Source: Methylobacillus flagellatus_A (GTDB lineage: Bacteria > Pseudomonadota > Gammaproteobacteria > Burkholderiales > Methylophilaceae). From it: a stretch of DNA of 64,000 nucleotides. The position numbers and the translations under genes are program-made. The notes beneath the pieces were generated by a model. The model was not told where the DNA came from. It saw only the letters and a program-made list of their open reading frames with translations, and did not search any database. This document shows positions 15,745 to 23,777 of this stretch, piece after piece (within the stretch, counting starts at the first letter, position 1; each line of letters starts with the position of its first letter). The stretch lies in the NCBI RefSeq assembly GCF_031344055.1, contig NZ_JADBEN010000001.1; one strand, written 5' to 3'.

Positions 15745-15937
15745 ACGGTGTTCGACGGTTGTTCGATTGAGTCGGAAAAAGGGAATGCGGTCGCAGGGCG
15801 GTGCCTTGCCAAGCCGCAGCTGCCCCCGCAACTGTAACCAGTGAGTGGCATGCCAACAAGGGTCACTGGGCCTGAAAGTGTGAGGCCCGGGAAGACAGGC
15901 CGGTCATGTGGACCTGGGAGCCAGGAAACCTGCCGTA
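15745..15937 (+). ncRNA. Cobalamin (AdoCbl) riboswitch upstream of nrdA
   Basis: The segment carries the conserved cobalamin-aptamer elements in order: GGGAATGCGG, the core CCCGCAACTGTAA (about 15824-15836), GTCACTGG, a GAAGAC segment, and the B12 box GAGCCAGGAAACCTGCC at 15918-15934. It lies in the leader of nrdA with an expression platform of about 160 nt between it and the start codon. Cobalamin riboswitches on oxygen-dependent class I RNR genes are known in bacteria that also own a B12-dependent class II enzyme, so a nrdJ gene is expected elsewhere in this genome. Confidence 0.93.
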
Positions 15938-16101
15938 GATCATTTTCATAACGTTTGAGGCGGGGTGTCCTCGGCCGGATAGGGTATTGCGCTGATGCGT
16001 CGGCGCCTTGCCCGTCATGCTGCTTTGTGATTGTTGCTCGGTTGCCTCGGCAATCGATGCGTGGTCATGAGGATGCCTTGCTTCCTGACAGGGAGCCTTA
16101 G
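15938..16101 (+). promoter_or_regulatory. Expression platform and SD-sequestering hairpin before nrdA
   Basis: No gene is seen here. Near the start codon, GCTTCC (16080-16085) can pair with GGGAGC (16091-16096) around a TGACA loop, hiding the GGGAG Shine-Dalgarno of nrdA. This suggests translational control by the riboswitch. No poly-U terminator is visible in the leader. Confidence 0.45.
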
Positions 16102-18378
16102 ATGACAAAGTATGAATCCATGAATGCCACCAAGCGGGATGGTCGCCGGGAACCGATCAACCTGGACAAGATCCATCGCGTGATCGATTGGGCGGCGCAG
16201 GGACTGGACAACGTATCGGTATCGCAGGTCGAGCTGAAATCGCATATCCAGTTCTACGACGGGATTCGTACCGACGTCATCCATGAAACCATCATCAAGT
16301 CCGCCGCGGACTTAATCTCCGAGGATACGCCGGATTACCAGTACCTGGCGGCGCGCCTGTCGATTTTCCACCTACGCAAGATTGCCTACGGCCAGTTCGA
16401 GCCGCCGCACTTGTTCGACCACGTCACCAAGCTCACCGAGATGGGCAAGTACGACCAGCATCTCCTCGCCGACTATAGCCGTGAAGAGTTCAACGAGCTC
16501 AACGACCATATCGACCACTGGCGCGACATGAATTTCTCCTACGCCGCCGTGAAGCAGCTGGAAGGCAAATACCTGGTGCAGAACCGGGTGACCAAGAAAA
16601 TCTACGAAAGCCCGCAGTTCCTCTATATCCTGGTGGCGATGAGCCTGTTCGCCAAGTACGAGGGCAAGGCGCGCCTGGAATACATCAAGCGTTTCTACGA
16701 TGCGGTGTCCACTTTCAAGATTTCCCTGCCTACGCCCATCATGTCCGGCGTGCGCACGCCGACGCGCCAGTTCAGCTCCTGCGTGTTGATCGAGTGCGAC
16801 GACAGCCTGGACAGCATCAACGCCACCACCAGCGCGATCGTGAAATACGTCTCGCAACGCGCGGGCATTGGCGTCAACGCGGGCCGCATCCGCGCGCTGG
16901 GCAGCGAGATCCGCGGCGGCGAGGCGCAGCATACCGGCTGCCTGCCGTTCTACAAGTTGTTCCAGGCGGCGGTGAAGTCCTGCTCGCAGGGCGGCGTGCG
17001 CGGCGGTGCGGCGACCTTGTTCTATCCCTTGTGGCACCTGGAAGTCGAATCGCTGCTGGTGCTCAAGAACAACCGCGGCGTCGAGGAAAACCGCGTGCGC
17101 CACCTAGACTACGGCGTGCAGATCAACCGCCTGCTGTACCAGCGCCTGATCAAGGGCGGCGACATCACGCTGTTCTCGCCGCACGACGTGCCCGGCCTCT
17201 ATGACGCCTTCTTCGCCGACCAGGACGAGTTCGAGCGCCTGTATACGCAATACGAGGCGGACGACAGCCTCCGCAAGCGCACGCTGCCGGCAGTGGACCT
17301 ATTCTCGCTCCTGATGCAGGAGCGGGCGGGCACGGGCCGCATCTATATCCAGAACGTCGACCATTGCAATACCCACAGCCCGTTTAACCCCAAGCTGGCC
17401 CCGGTGCGCCAATCCAACCTGTGCATGGAAATTGCGCTGCCGACGCACCCGCTCGAGGATATCAACGACGAGAACGGCGAGATCGCATTGTGCACCTTGT
17501 CCGCGTTCAACCTCGGCGCGCTTGAAAGCCTCGACGAACTGGAAGGGCTGGCCGATCTCGTCGTGCGTGCATTGGACGCCTTGCTCGAATACCAGGATTA
17601 CCCGGTCAAGGCCGCGCTCAACGCTACCGACAAGCGCCGCTCGCTGGGCGTGGGCGTGATCAACTACGCCTATTACCTCGCCAAGAACGGCACCGGCTAC
17701 ACCGACGATGCGGCGCTGGGGCTGACCCACCGCACCTTCGAGGCGATCCAGTACTACCTGTTGAAGGCCTCGGTGCAGCTCGCGCGCGAGTTCGGCCCTT
17801 GCGGCGCGTTCAATGAAACCACTTATTCGCAAGGCCTGCTGCCCATCGACACCTACAAGAAGGACCTCGATGCGGTGTGCCAGGAAGCATTGCAACTGGA
17901 CTGGGAGCAACTGCGCAAGGACATCGTCGCGCACGGCTTGCGCAATTCCACCCTGACCGCGCTGATGCCTTCCGAGACCTCCAGCCAGATCGCCAACGCC
18001 ACCAACGGCATCGAGCCGCCGCGCGGCCTGGTGTCGGTCAAGCAGTCCAAGGACGGCATCCTGCGCCAGGTGGTGCCTGAGATCGAGCGCCTGCGCAACC
18101 AGTACCAGCTGCTGTGGTCATTGCCCAACAACGACGGCTACCTCAAGCTGGTGGGCATCATGCAGAAATTCGTCGATCAGTCGATTTCCTCCAACACCAA
18201 TTACGATCCCAAGCGCTTCGAAGGCGGCAAGGTGCCGATGAAGCAATTGCTCAAGGACCTGCTGCAAGCCTACAAGCTGGGCGTGAAGACCCTGTACTAC
18301 CACAACACCCGCGATGGCGCGAGCGAAGGCGGCGATGCTGGGGACGACGGCTGCGAAAGCGGCGCGTGCAAAATCTAG
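16102..18378 (+). CDS. nrdA: Class Ia ribonucleoside-diphosphate reductase, alpha subunit
   Basis: A 758-residue large subunit of class Ia RNR, which reduces ribonucleoside diphosphates to deoxyribonucleotides. An ATP-cone is at the N-terminus (KRDGRREPINLDKIHRVIDWA, positions 10-30). Active-site elements include SSCVLIEC (first catalytic Cys), NLCMEIALPT (thiyl-radical Cys) and IALCTLSAFNLG; the C-terminal redox tail is CESGACKI. The protein is strikingly close to the E. coli type (761 residues) rather than the longer multi-cone form. It is followed by a repeat element, nrdB and a yfaE-like ferredoxin gene. Upstream are NrdR-like boxes and a cobalamin riboswitch, so both dNTP status and B12 should reduce its expression. 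An alternative ATG is at 16120. Confidence 0.97.
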   Translation: MTKYESMNATKRDGRREPINLDKIHRVIDWAAQGLDNVSVSQVELKSHIQFYDGIRTDVIHETIIKSAADLISEDTPDYQYLAARLSIFHLRKIAYGQFEPPHLFDHVTKLTEMGKYDQHLLADYSREEFNELNDHIDHWRDMNFSYAAVKQLEGKYLVQNRVTKKIYESPQFLYILVAMSLFAKYEGKARLEYIKRFYDAVSTFKISLPTPIMSGVRTPTRQFSSCVLIECDDSLDSINATTSAIVKYVSQRAGIGVNAGRIRALGSEIRGGEAQHTGCLPFYKLFQAAVKSCSQGGVRGGAATLFYPLWHLEVESLLVLKNNRGVEENRVRHLDYGVQINRLLYQRLIKGGDITLFSPHDVPGLYDAFFADQDEFERLYTQYEADDSLRKRTLPAVDLFSLLMQERAGTGRIYIQNVDHCNTHSPFNPKLAPVRQSNLCMEIALPTHPLEDINDENGEIALCTLSAFNLGALESLDELEGLADLVVRALDALLEYQDYPVKAALNATDKRRSLGVGVINYAYYLAKNGTGYTDDAALGLTHRTFEAIQYYLLKASVQLAREFGPCGAFNETTYSQGLLPIDTYKKDLDAVCQEALQLDWEQLRKDIVAHGLRNSTLTALMPSETSSQIANATNGIEPPRGLVSVKQSKDGILRQVVPEIERLRNQYQLLWSLPNNDGYLKLVGIMQKFVDQSISSNTNYDPKRFEGGKVPMKQLLKDLLQAYKLGVKTLYYHNTRDGASEGGDAGDDGCESGACKI

Positions 18379-18390
18379 GCAACGGGACTA

Positions 18391-18508
18391 ATTAATGGCT
18401 AACAAAACTAAGCGAAGCGCTCCTGGCTAGGCGCTCTGCCGCAGGCAGTACAATGAGTACGACAAGGCAGGGCAACAAAGCCAGGAGAGTTTTGTTAGCC
18501 GTTCTAAA
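18391..18508 (-). repeat. Dispersed MITE-like repeat, copy B, inside the nrd operon
   Basis: The core at 18397-18500 has inverted ends GGCTAACAAAAC and GTTTTGTTAGCC. The interior is the reverse complement of copies A and D (for example CTCTGCCGCAGGCAGTAC). It separates nrdA from nrdB by forming most of the 180-bp intergenic gap, so it is probably transcribed as a long hairpin. Confidence 0.85.
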
Positions 18509-18558
18509 TAGAGCAGGGCGGCCATGCGCCGCCCTGACGGGATATATCGGGACAAGTC

Positions 18559-19692
18559 ATGGCATACAGCATTTTTTCCAAGGTCGACAACGAACAACTG
18601 AAAGAGCCGATGTTCTTCGGGCAGCCGGTCAACGTGGCGCGTTACGACCAGCAGAAATATCCGGTGTTCGAAAAGCTGATCGAAAAGCAGCTTTCCTTCT
18701 TCTGGCGTCCGGAAGAGGTGGACGTGTCGCAGGACCGCATCGACTACCAGGGCCTGCCCGACCATGAGAAGCACATCTTCATCAGCAACCTGAAATACCA
18801 GACGCTGCTGGACTCCATCCAGGGCCGCAGTCCCAACGTCGCCTTGTTGCCGCTGGTGTCGCTGCCGGAGCTGGAAACCTGGGTCGAGACCTGGGCGTTT
18901 TCGGAAACCATCCATTCGCGCTCCTACACCCACATCATCCGCAACATCGTCTCCGACCCGGCGCTGATCTTCGACGATATCGTGCGCAACGAGAACATCG
19001 TCGCGCGGGCGAGCGATATTTCCGCCTATTACGATGACCTGATCCATTACACCATGCTGTATTCGCAATTGGGCGAGGGCGACCACGTCATTAACGGCGA
19101 GACCAAGACCGTCAACCTGCGCGAGTTGAAGAAGCTGCTGTACCTGTGCCTGATGAGCGTCAATATCCTGGAGGCGATCCGCTTCTATGTCAGCTTTGCC
19201 TGCTCGTTTGCATTCGCCGAGCGCAAGGTGATGGAAGGCAATGCCAAGATCATCCGCCTGATCGCGCGCGACGAGGCGCTGCACCTCACCGGCACCCAGC
19301 ATATGCTCAACATCATGCGCAGCGGGCAGGACGACCCCGAGTTCGCCGGTATCGCCAGCGAACTGCAGGACGAATGCTTTGAGATGTTCAAGCGCGCGGC
19401 GGAGCAGGAGAAGAAATGGGCCGACTATTTGTTCAAGGACGGCTCCATGATCGGCCTCAACCGCGACATCCTCTGCCAGTACGTGGAATACATCACCAAC
19501 AACCGCATGGCCTCGGTCGGTTTGCCTGCCGCGTTCCCCAATGCCAAGAGCAACCCCATCCCTTGGATCAATACCTGGCTGGCGTCCGATACGGTGCAGG
19601 TCGCACCGCAGGAAGTGGAGCTGAGCTCCTACCTCATCGGCCAGATCGATTCCGAGGTCAGCTCCGACGATCTCGGCGACTTCGAGCTTTGA
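18559..19692 (+). CDS. nrdB: Class Ia ribonucleoside-diphosphate reductase, beta subunit
   Basis: A 377-residue small subunit that holds the diferric-tyrosyl radical cofactor. Ligands and radical residue are in the expected places: D85, E116 and H119 in FSETIHSRSY with the radical tyrosine Y123, then a second set in AERKVMEGNAKIIRLIARDEALH. The C-terminal tail (QIDSEVSSDDLGDFEL) is the peptide that docks into NrdA. The sequence is very close to E. coli NrdB (376 residues). Its stop codon overlaps the TTG start of the ferredoxin gene, so the two are coupled. Confidence 0.97.
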   Translation: MAYSIFSKVDNEQLKEPMFFGQPVNVARYDQQKYPVFEKLIEKQLSFFWRPEEVDVSQDRIDYQGLPDHEKHIFISNLKYQTLLDSIQGRSPNVALLPLVSLPELETWVETWAFSETIHSRSYTHIIRNIVSDPALIFDDIVRNENIVARASDISAYYDDLIHYTMLYSQLGEGDHVINGETKTVNLRELKKLLYLCLMSVNILEAIRFYVSFACSFAFAERKVMEGNAKIIRLIARDEALHLTGTQHMLNIMRSGQDDPEFAGIASELQDECFEMFKRAAEQEKKWADYLFKDGSMIGLNRDILCQYVEYITNNRMASVGLPAAFPNAKSNPIPWINTWLASDTVQVAPQEVELSSYLIGQIDSEVSSDDLGDFEL

Positions 19693-20102
19693 GCACGGTC
19701 CGCACTCAGCACACCAGCTTTAGCCTCATCCCCCAAGAAACCCTGCTCGACGGCCTCGAGCGTACCGGCCACGAAGTGGAGTACCAGTGCAGGGGAGGCT
19801 ATTGCGGCATGTGCCGGGTGCGCCTGCTGGACGGCGAGGTGCAATACCTCGAGCAACCATTGGCATTCGTTGCCGCCGACGAAATCCTGCCGTGCTGTTG
19901 CGTGCCCCGGTCGGATGTCAGGGTGGATTGCGAACTCAGGCCCGAACTGCGGGGTTGGCAAGGGCAGGAAGACATGTTCCCCGTGCAGCAGCCGCTTTTC
20001 GCCGATGCGTTGCCTCTACCGGAGCAGCCTCCTGCGAAGAAAACGCGTAGAAAAAGAACCACCAAATCCGCTGCATCGGCAAGCAATTTATCTTTATTCT
20101 AA
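19689..20102 (+). CDS. yfaE: YfaE-like [2Fe-2S] ferredoxin for NrdB cofactor maintenance
   Basis: A 137-residue plant-type [2Fe-2S] ferredoxin. The cluster ligands are C34, C39 and C42 (CRGGYCGMC) with the distal cysteine in the CCC at 69-71. In E. coli the homologous YfaE supplies electrons to assemble and maintain the NrdB diferric-tyrosyl cofactor, and sits in the same gene order. The start is inferred to be the TTG at 19689, which overlaps the nrdB stop as TTGA. The ferredoxin domain ends near residue 90; about 45 extra residues follow, ending in a Lys/Arg-rich stretch (KKTRRKRTTKS), absent from the 84-residue E. coli protein. Confidence 0.88.
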   Translation: MSTVRTQHTSFSLIPQETLLDGLERTGHEVEYQCRGGYCGMCRVRLLDGEVQYLEQPLAFVAADEILPCCCVPRSDVRVDCELRPELRGWQGQEDMFPVQQPLFADALPLPEQPPAKKTRRKRTTKSAASASNLSLF

Positions 20103-20179
20103 AAATTGTTGTTTTTTTGCCGAACTCATCAGTACAAAAGTGTAAATAAAATGTAACAATTATTATTTCCCAATGCTGT

Positions 20180-20194
20180 TGAGAATTATTTTTA
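20180..20194. promoter_or_regulatory. Fur box (candidate) upstream of siderophore receptor gene
   Basis: TGAGAATTATTTTTA matches the 7-1-7 Fur consensus TGATAATnATTATCA at most positions. It lies in an AT-rich stretch 36 bp before the receptor ATG, where Fur would block the promoter under iron repletion. Confidence 0.55.
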
Positions 20195-20230
20195 ATAAAA
20201 TCGCTGCTTTTCTTTCGTCAGGGAAAAGCA

Positions 20231-22483
20231 ATGAAGCAAACTCCAATATTGGCAGTCCAGAAGCCAAAGCTTGTGTATCTCGTGGTCGGCGCATTGTTCG
20301 CAATGCCTGCCATCGCAGCGGATAGCGATAGTTCGGTATTACCGGAAGTAGCCGTCGTCGGCGCCAAGGCTGGCGATGAAAGCGGCAGCTATGTCGCCAA
20401 GAAGACCAAAAGTTCAACCAAGACCGATACGCCCGTCGTAGAAACGCCGCAATCCATTTCGATTGTCGACCGAAAGGAACTGGATGACCGTAATGCGCAG
20501 ACCTTGAACGAGGCAGTTGCATACACTGCGGGCGTGAGGTCCGAGGTCGGCGGTATGGATAGCCGAGCCGACAGTTACTCCATTCGCGGCATCAAGGGCG
20601 GTATGGAAGCCGATGCTGGTACATCCAACCTTTTTCAAGATGGACTTAAAGTGCCGGCTGGCGGCATGTGGAACCGCGCTACCTTTGATAATTTCGGCTT
20701 GGAGCGGGTAGAGGTGCTCAAGGGACCATCGGCAGCGGTGTACGGACAGATCACGCCCGGCGGCATGATCAACCTTGTCAGCAAGCGGCCAACGATCAAC
20801 CAAGTGAATGAAGTGCGTTTGCAGGGCGGCAGTTTTGACCAATACAAAGCAGCATTCGATATCGGCGGCAGCCTGGCTGACGATCAGTCGGTTTTGTTCA
20901 GGCTGGTGGGCTCGTTCAATGATGGCGGCTCCCAGATCAAACATAACGATTTGCAACGTACTTACTTCGCACCAAGTCTGCTCTGGCAGATTTCGGACAA
21001 GACTAGCCTGACATTGTTGGCACAGTATCAACGTGACAAGGGAGGAGCAACTTTCCAGTTCCTGCCATATTACGGCACGGTGGCATTCAACTCTGCGATT
21101 GGCGGCCGTCTCGATCGCGATACGTTCTATGGTGACAAGGACTGGAATACCTATGATCGTGAACAGTCTACGGTAGGTTGGGAGTTCGACCACCGTTTCA
21201 ACGATACATGGCAGTTCCGCCAGAATTTGCGATATACCAGCATTGAAAATACTTATAAAGCTGTGATTGGTGGAAGAAATGATGGTTCGAATGGATTATT
21301 GCTTCGTAGAGCAACTCTGGGAGAAGGTAAATCTGACGGTGTAGCTATTGATAATCAGCTGCAAGCAGATTTTGTGACTGGTGCATTGCAGCATACTGCA
21401 TTGTTTGGATTGGATGCACAGAGATTTAGCTGGAAAAATGATCGTTACAATACTCCACAAACTGCTCTTGCTAATGTGAACTCTGTGCCGTTGCTTACTC
21501 CTGGCCCTATTAGTGCTGGAGATTATACTATTGACCTTAGTTGGTCTCAGGATGTAGACCAGAAGCAAACAGGCGCTTATATTCAAGAGCAGCTTGCATT
21601 GGGCAACTGGCGCTTCAGTCTGGGCGGTCGCTACGACTACTTCGACAATACGATGTTCAATGCCGTCAATGGTCGTCGATTTGCTTATAACGATCATGCG
21701 TTTACATGGCGTACTGGCGCAGTTTATCAATTCGATAATGGCATTGCTCCTTTCGTCAGTTATTCCACTTCGTTTGATCCAGGCATGTTAGGCGTTGCAA
21801 TGCTGAACGATGCAGATGTGAAGCCTGTAAAAGGCAAGCAGTACGAAGCAGGCGTGAAATACCAGCCACCAGGCAGCAATAGCCTGATTACTGCTTCTGT
21901 ATATGAGTTGACGCAGGATAATCGGGTAGTGACGGCTGGTGTCCCTAATACAATTGTTTGCCCAGATGCAACCGGGAATACGTGTTATACGCAGGTCGAT
22001 GCGAGGATACGTGGTTTCGAGCTGGAGGGTAAAGCCGCTGTTACCGATAATCTGAGCTTGCTCGGTAGCTATACCTACATGGATAGTGAAATTACCAGTA
22101 ACAACAGCTTGACCGAAAGCAAAGGCGCGGCTATTCCTCAAGTTGCCAAGCACATGTCTTCATTGTGGGCAAATTACGCTTTTACTACTGGTTATTTGGA
22201 TGGTTTAAGCGTAGGACTAGGCGCTCGCTACGTTGGTGGGAGTTATGGTGTCGCCCGTGCTGCAGGGCCAGCAGATAATCTTTATCTGCATACCGATGCA
22301 TATACGACTTATGATGCCGCACTACGATATAACCTGAAGTCATTGGGATATGCTGGCGCCGAGTTTGCAATCAATGCCAGCAACCTGACGGATAGGTTGT
22401 ATGTGACTACTTGTACAGGCTCAACTGCCTGCTACTACGGTTCAGGCCGTGTAGTCAACGCTACCCTGAAGTACAACTGGTAA
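20231..22483 (+). CDS. TonB-dependent siderophore receptor
   Basis: A 750-residue outer-membrane receptor for ferric siderophores. It has a signal peptide (cleavage near residue 30 at AIAA), a TonB-box/plug region with VETPQSISIVDRKEL and RGIKGG, GPSAAVYGQITPGGMINLVSKRP in the plug, and a 22-strand barrel ending in an aromatic residue (LKYNW). It heads an iron-uptake cluster with an esterase, DUF3649, PepSY and DUF3325 genes and has a Fur-like box upstream. Composition changes inside the gene: by hand count 20461-20580 is about 57% GC but 21241-21360 is about 38%, so the barrel part may have a different origin. The siderophore is unknown; the neighbouring esterase suggests an ester-containing one. 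Confidence 0.92.
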   Translation: MKQTPILAVQKPKLVYLVVGALFAMPAIAADSDSSVLPEVAVVGAKAGDESGSYVAKKTKSSTKTDTPVVETPQSISIVDRKELDDRNAQTLNEAVAYTAGVRSEVGGMDSRADSYSIRGIKGGMEADAGTSNLFQDGLKVPAGGMWNRATFDNFGLERVEVLKGPSAAVYGQITPGGMINLVSKRPTINQVNEVRLQGGSFDQYKAAFDIGGSLADDQSVLFRLVGSFNDGGSQIKHNDLQRTYFAPSLLWQISDKTSLTLLAQYQRDKGGATFQFLPYYGTVAFNSAIGGRLDRDTFYGDKDWNTYDREQSTVGWEFDHRFNDTWQFRQNLRYTSIENTYKAVIGGRNDGSNGLLLRRATLGEGKSDGVAIDNQLQADFVTGALQHTALFGLDAQRFSWKNDRYNTPQTALANVNSVPLLTPGPISAGDYTIDLSWSQDVDQKQTGAYIQEQLALGNWRFSLGGRYDYFDNTMFNAVNGRRFAYNDHAFTWRTGAVYQFDNGIAPFVSYSTSFDPGMLGVAMLNDADVKPVKGKQYEAGVKYQPPGSNSLITASVYELTQDNRVVTAGVPNTIVCPDATGNTCYTQVDARIRGFELEGKAAVTDNLSLLGSYTYMDSEITSNNSLTESKGAAIPQVAKHMSSLWANYAFTTGYLDGLSVGLGARYVGGSYGVARAAGPADNLYLHTDAYTTYDAALRYNLKSLGYAGAEFAINASNLTDRLYVTTCTGSTACYYGSGRVVNATLKYNW

Positions 22484-22494
22484 TGTGATCCAGG

Positions 22495-22529
22495 GCGATT
22501 GTCCGCGATGAGCGGGCAATCGCTTTTTT
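22495..22529 (+). terminator. Intrinsic terminator between receptor and esterase genes
   Basis: A 12-bp stem (22495-22506 with 22512-22523, one G-U pair) with a GATGA loop is followed by six T residues. It ends only 4 bp before the ATG of the esterase gene at 22534, so transcription of the downstream genes probably depends on read-through. Confidence 0.85.
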
Positions 22530-22533
22530 ATGG

Positions 22534-23508
22534 ATGAATAATGTGAAGCTGAATCCGATTTTATTTACAGGCCTCTTGTATTTATGGGCAATGCAGCCTG
22601 GTGCCAGTATTGCGGAAGAGAATAGCGCCTGGCGGGAAGCGACTTTGCCGATAGCCCAGCAGCAGGATATCCGTTCGGCAGCGACAGGCAAGACTTACCG
22701 TATTTTTATTTCCAAGCCCATGTCTGAACCGCCTGCCGGCGGCTTCCCTGTCATTTATGTGCTGGATGGGAATGTATTATTTTATCCGGTTTCCATGCTG
22801 GTACATGGGCAGTCCCAGCGGCGCGATGCGACCGGCATAGTGCCGGCAGTGGTGGTGGGAATCGGCTACCCGACGCAGGCAATGCTGGATGAGGTATCCC
22901 GCGCCGAGGATTTGACGCCGCCAGCACCCGACTTATCCAATACCGGCGACCAGCGTGCTCCCAGGCAGGGAGGGGCAGACAGTTTTCTGGATTTTGTCGA
23001 GCACGAGTTGAAGCCTATGATTGCCAAGGAAGTCAATATTGATCCGAAGCAACAGGCCTTGTTTGGACATTCCTACGGCGGCTTGTTTGCCCTGCATGCA
23101 TTATTCACACGCCCCCAGGCTTTCCAGGTTTACATCGCTTCCAGTCCTTCCATTTGGTGGAACAAGCAATTCATCCTCGAGGAGCAGAAACGATTCTCGA
23201 CGCATTCGTCTATTGACCTGGGACAATCTCGCTTGCTGCTGATGGTGGGTGGTCTGGAGCAACGGCCGCTGGCCGGCTCCGCTTCACAATCGCCCAGAAT
23301 GGCGCATATGCAGCAGAGGCGCATGGTGGATGCCACGCGCGAGTTGGCTGAAGAGTTGCAGCATAGCCGTCCGCATGGGTTGGATACTTTCTTCCGGTTG
23401 CAGGAAGGGGAGAACCATGGCACCGCCATGCTGACGGGCAGCATCCGGGCAGTGGAGTTTTTCCTGGGCAGGCATGAGCAATTCAATGCGGGAACATTAG
23501 GTCAATGA
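22534..23508 (+). CDS. Exported siderophore-type esterase (IroE/BesA-like alpha/beta hydrolase)
   Basis: A 324-residue alpha/beta hydrolase with an N-terminal signal peptide (about residues 1-27), so predicted periplasmic. The nucleophile elbow is GHSYGG with S180, and the catalytic histidine is in GENHGTAM near residue 294; the fold resembles IroE, BesA and Fes-type esterases, which hydrolyse ferric siderophore esters to release iron. Its place behind the receptor gene supports processing of the imported siderophore in the periplasm. The ATG at 22534 is the only reasonable start and lies against a terminator. The substrate is an inference from family and context. Confidence 0.82.
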   Translation: MNNVKLNPILFTGLLYLWAMQPGASIAEENSAWREATLPIAQQQDIRSAATGKTYRIFISKPMSEPPAGGFPVIYVLDGNVLFYPVSMLVHGQSQRRDATGIVPAVVVGIGYPTQAMLDEVSRAEDLTPPAPDLSNTGDQRAPRQGGADSFLDFVEHELKPMIAKEVNIDPKQQALFGHSYGGLFALHALFTRPQAFQVYIASSPSIWWNKQFILEEQKRFSTHSSIDLGQSRLLLMVGGLEQRPLAGSASQSPRMAHMQQRRMVDATRELAEELQHSRPHGLDTFFRLQEGENHGTAMLTGSIRAVEFFLGRHEQFNAGTLGQ

Positions 23509-23777
23509 AACCGTCTCGCGATATCGGCTTGAGAGTGCTGGCTGCGTTTGTCGGCGGTTATATCCTGACGGCCTTGTTCAACCTGGTGTGGGTGCTGTGG
23601 TGGCCCGGTCATCGTGCGGATGCGGTCTATTACGGCACCTTGTTGCCGTGGACGGTATATTGCGCGGTGATGATATGGGCATTTTCCGCGCGCAGCGCCT
23701 GGCGCGCCTGGGGCTGGATTGTCCTGGTCGCGCTTGTGCTTGCTATATTATGGGGACTGGCCCGGTTCGTAAAATGA
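23505..23777 (+). CDS. DUF3649 membrane protein of siderophore cluster
   Basis: A 90-residue protein with three hydrophobic helices (RVLAAFVGGYILTALFNLVWVLWW, a central one, and WIVLVALVLAILWGLARF). It matches the DUF3649 pattern seen in operons with PepSY-domain proteins and TonB receptors. It overlaps the esterase gene by four bases and the PepSY gene by four bases (ATGA), so the three are translationally coupled. Its function is unknown; it is thought to work with PepSY proteins in siderophore iron reduction or uptake. Confidence 0.75.
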   Translation: MKPSRDIGLRVLAAFVGGYILTALFNLVWVLWWPGHRADAVYYGTLLPWTVYCAVMIWAFSARSAWRAWGWIVLVALVLAILWGLARFVK

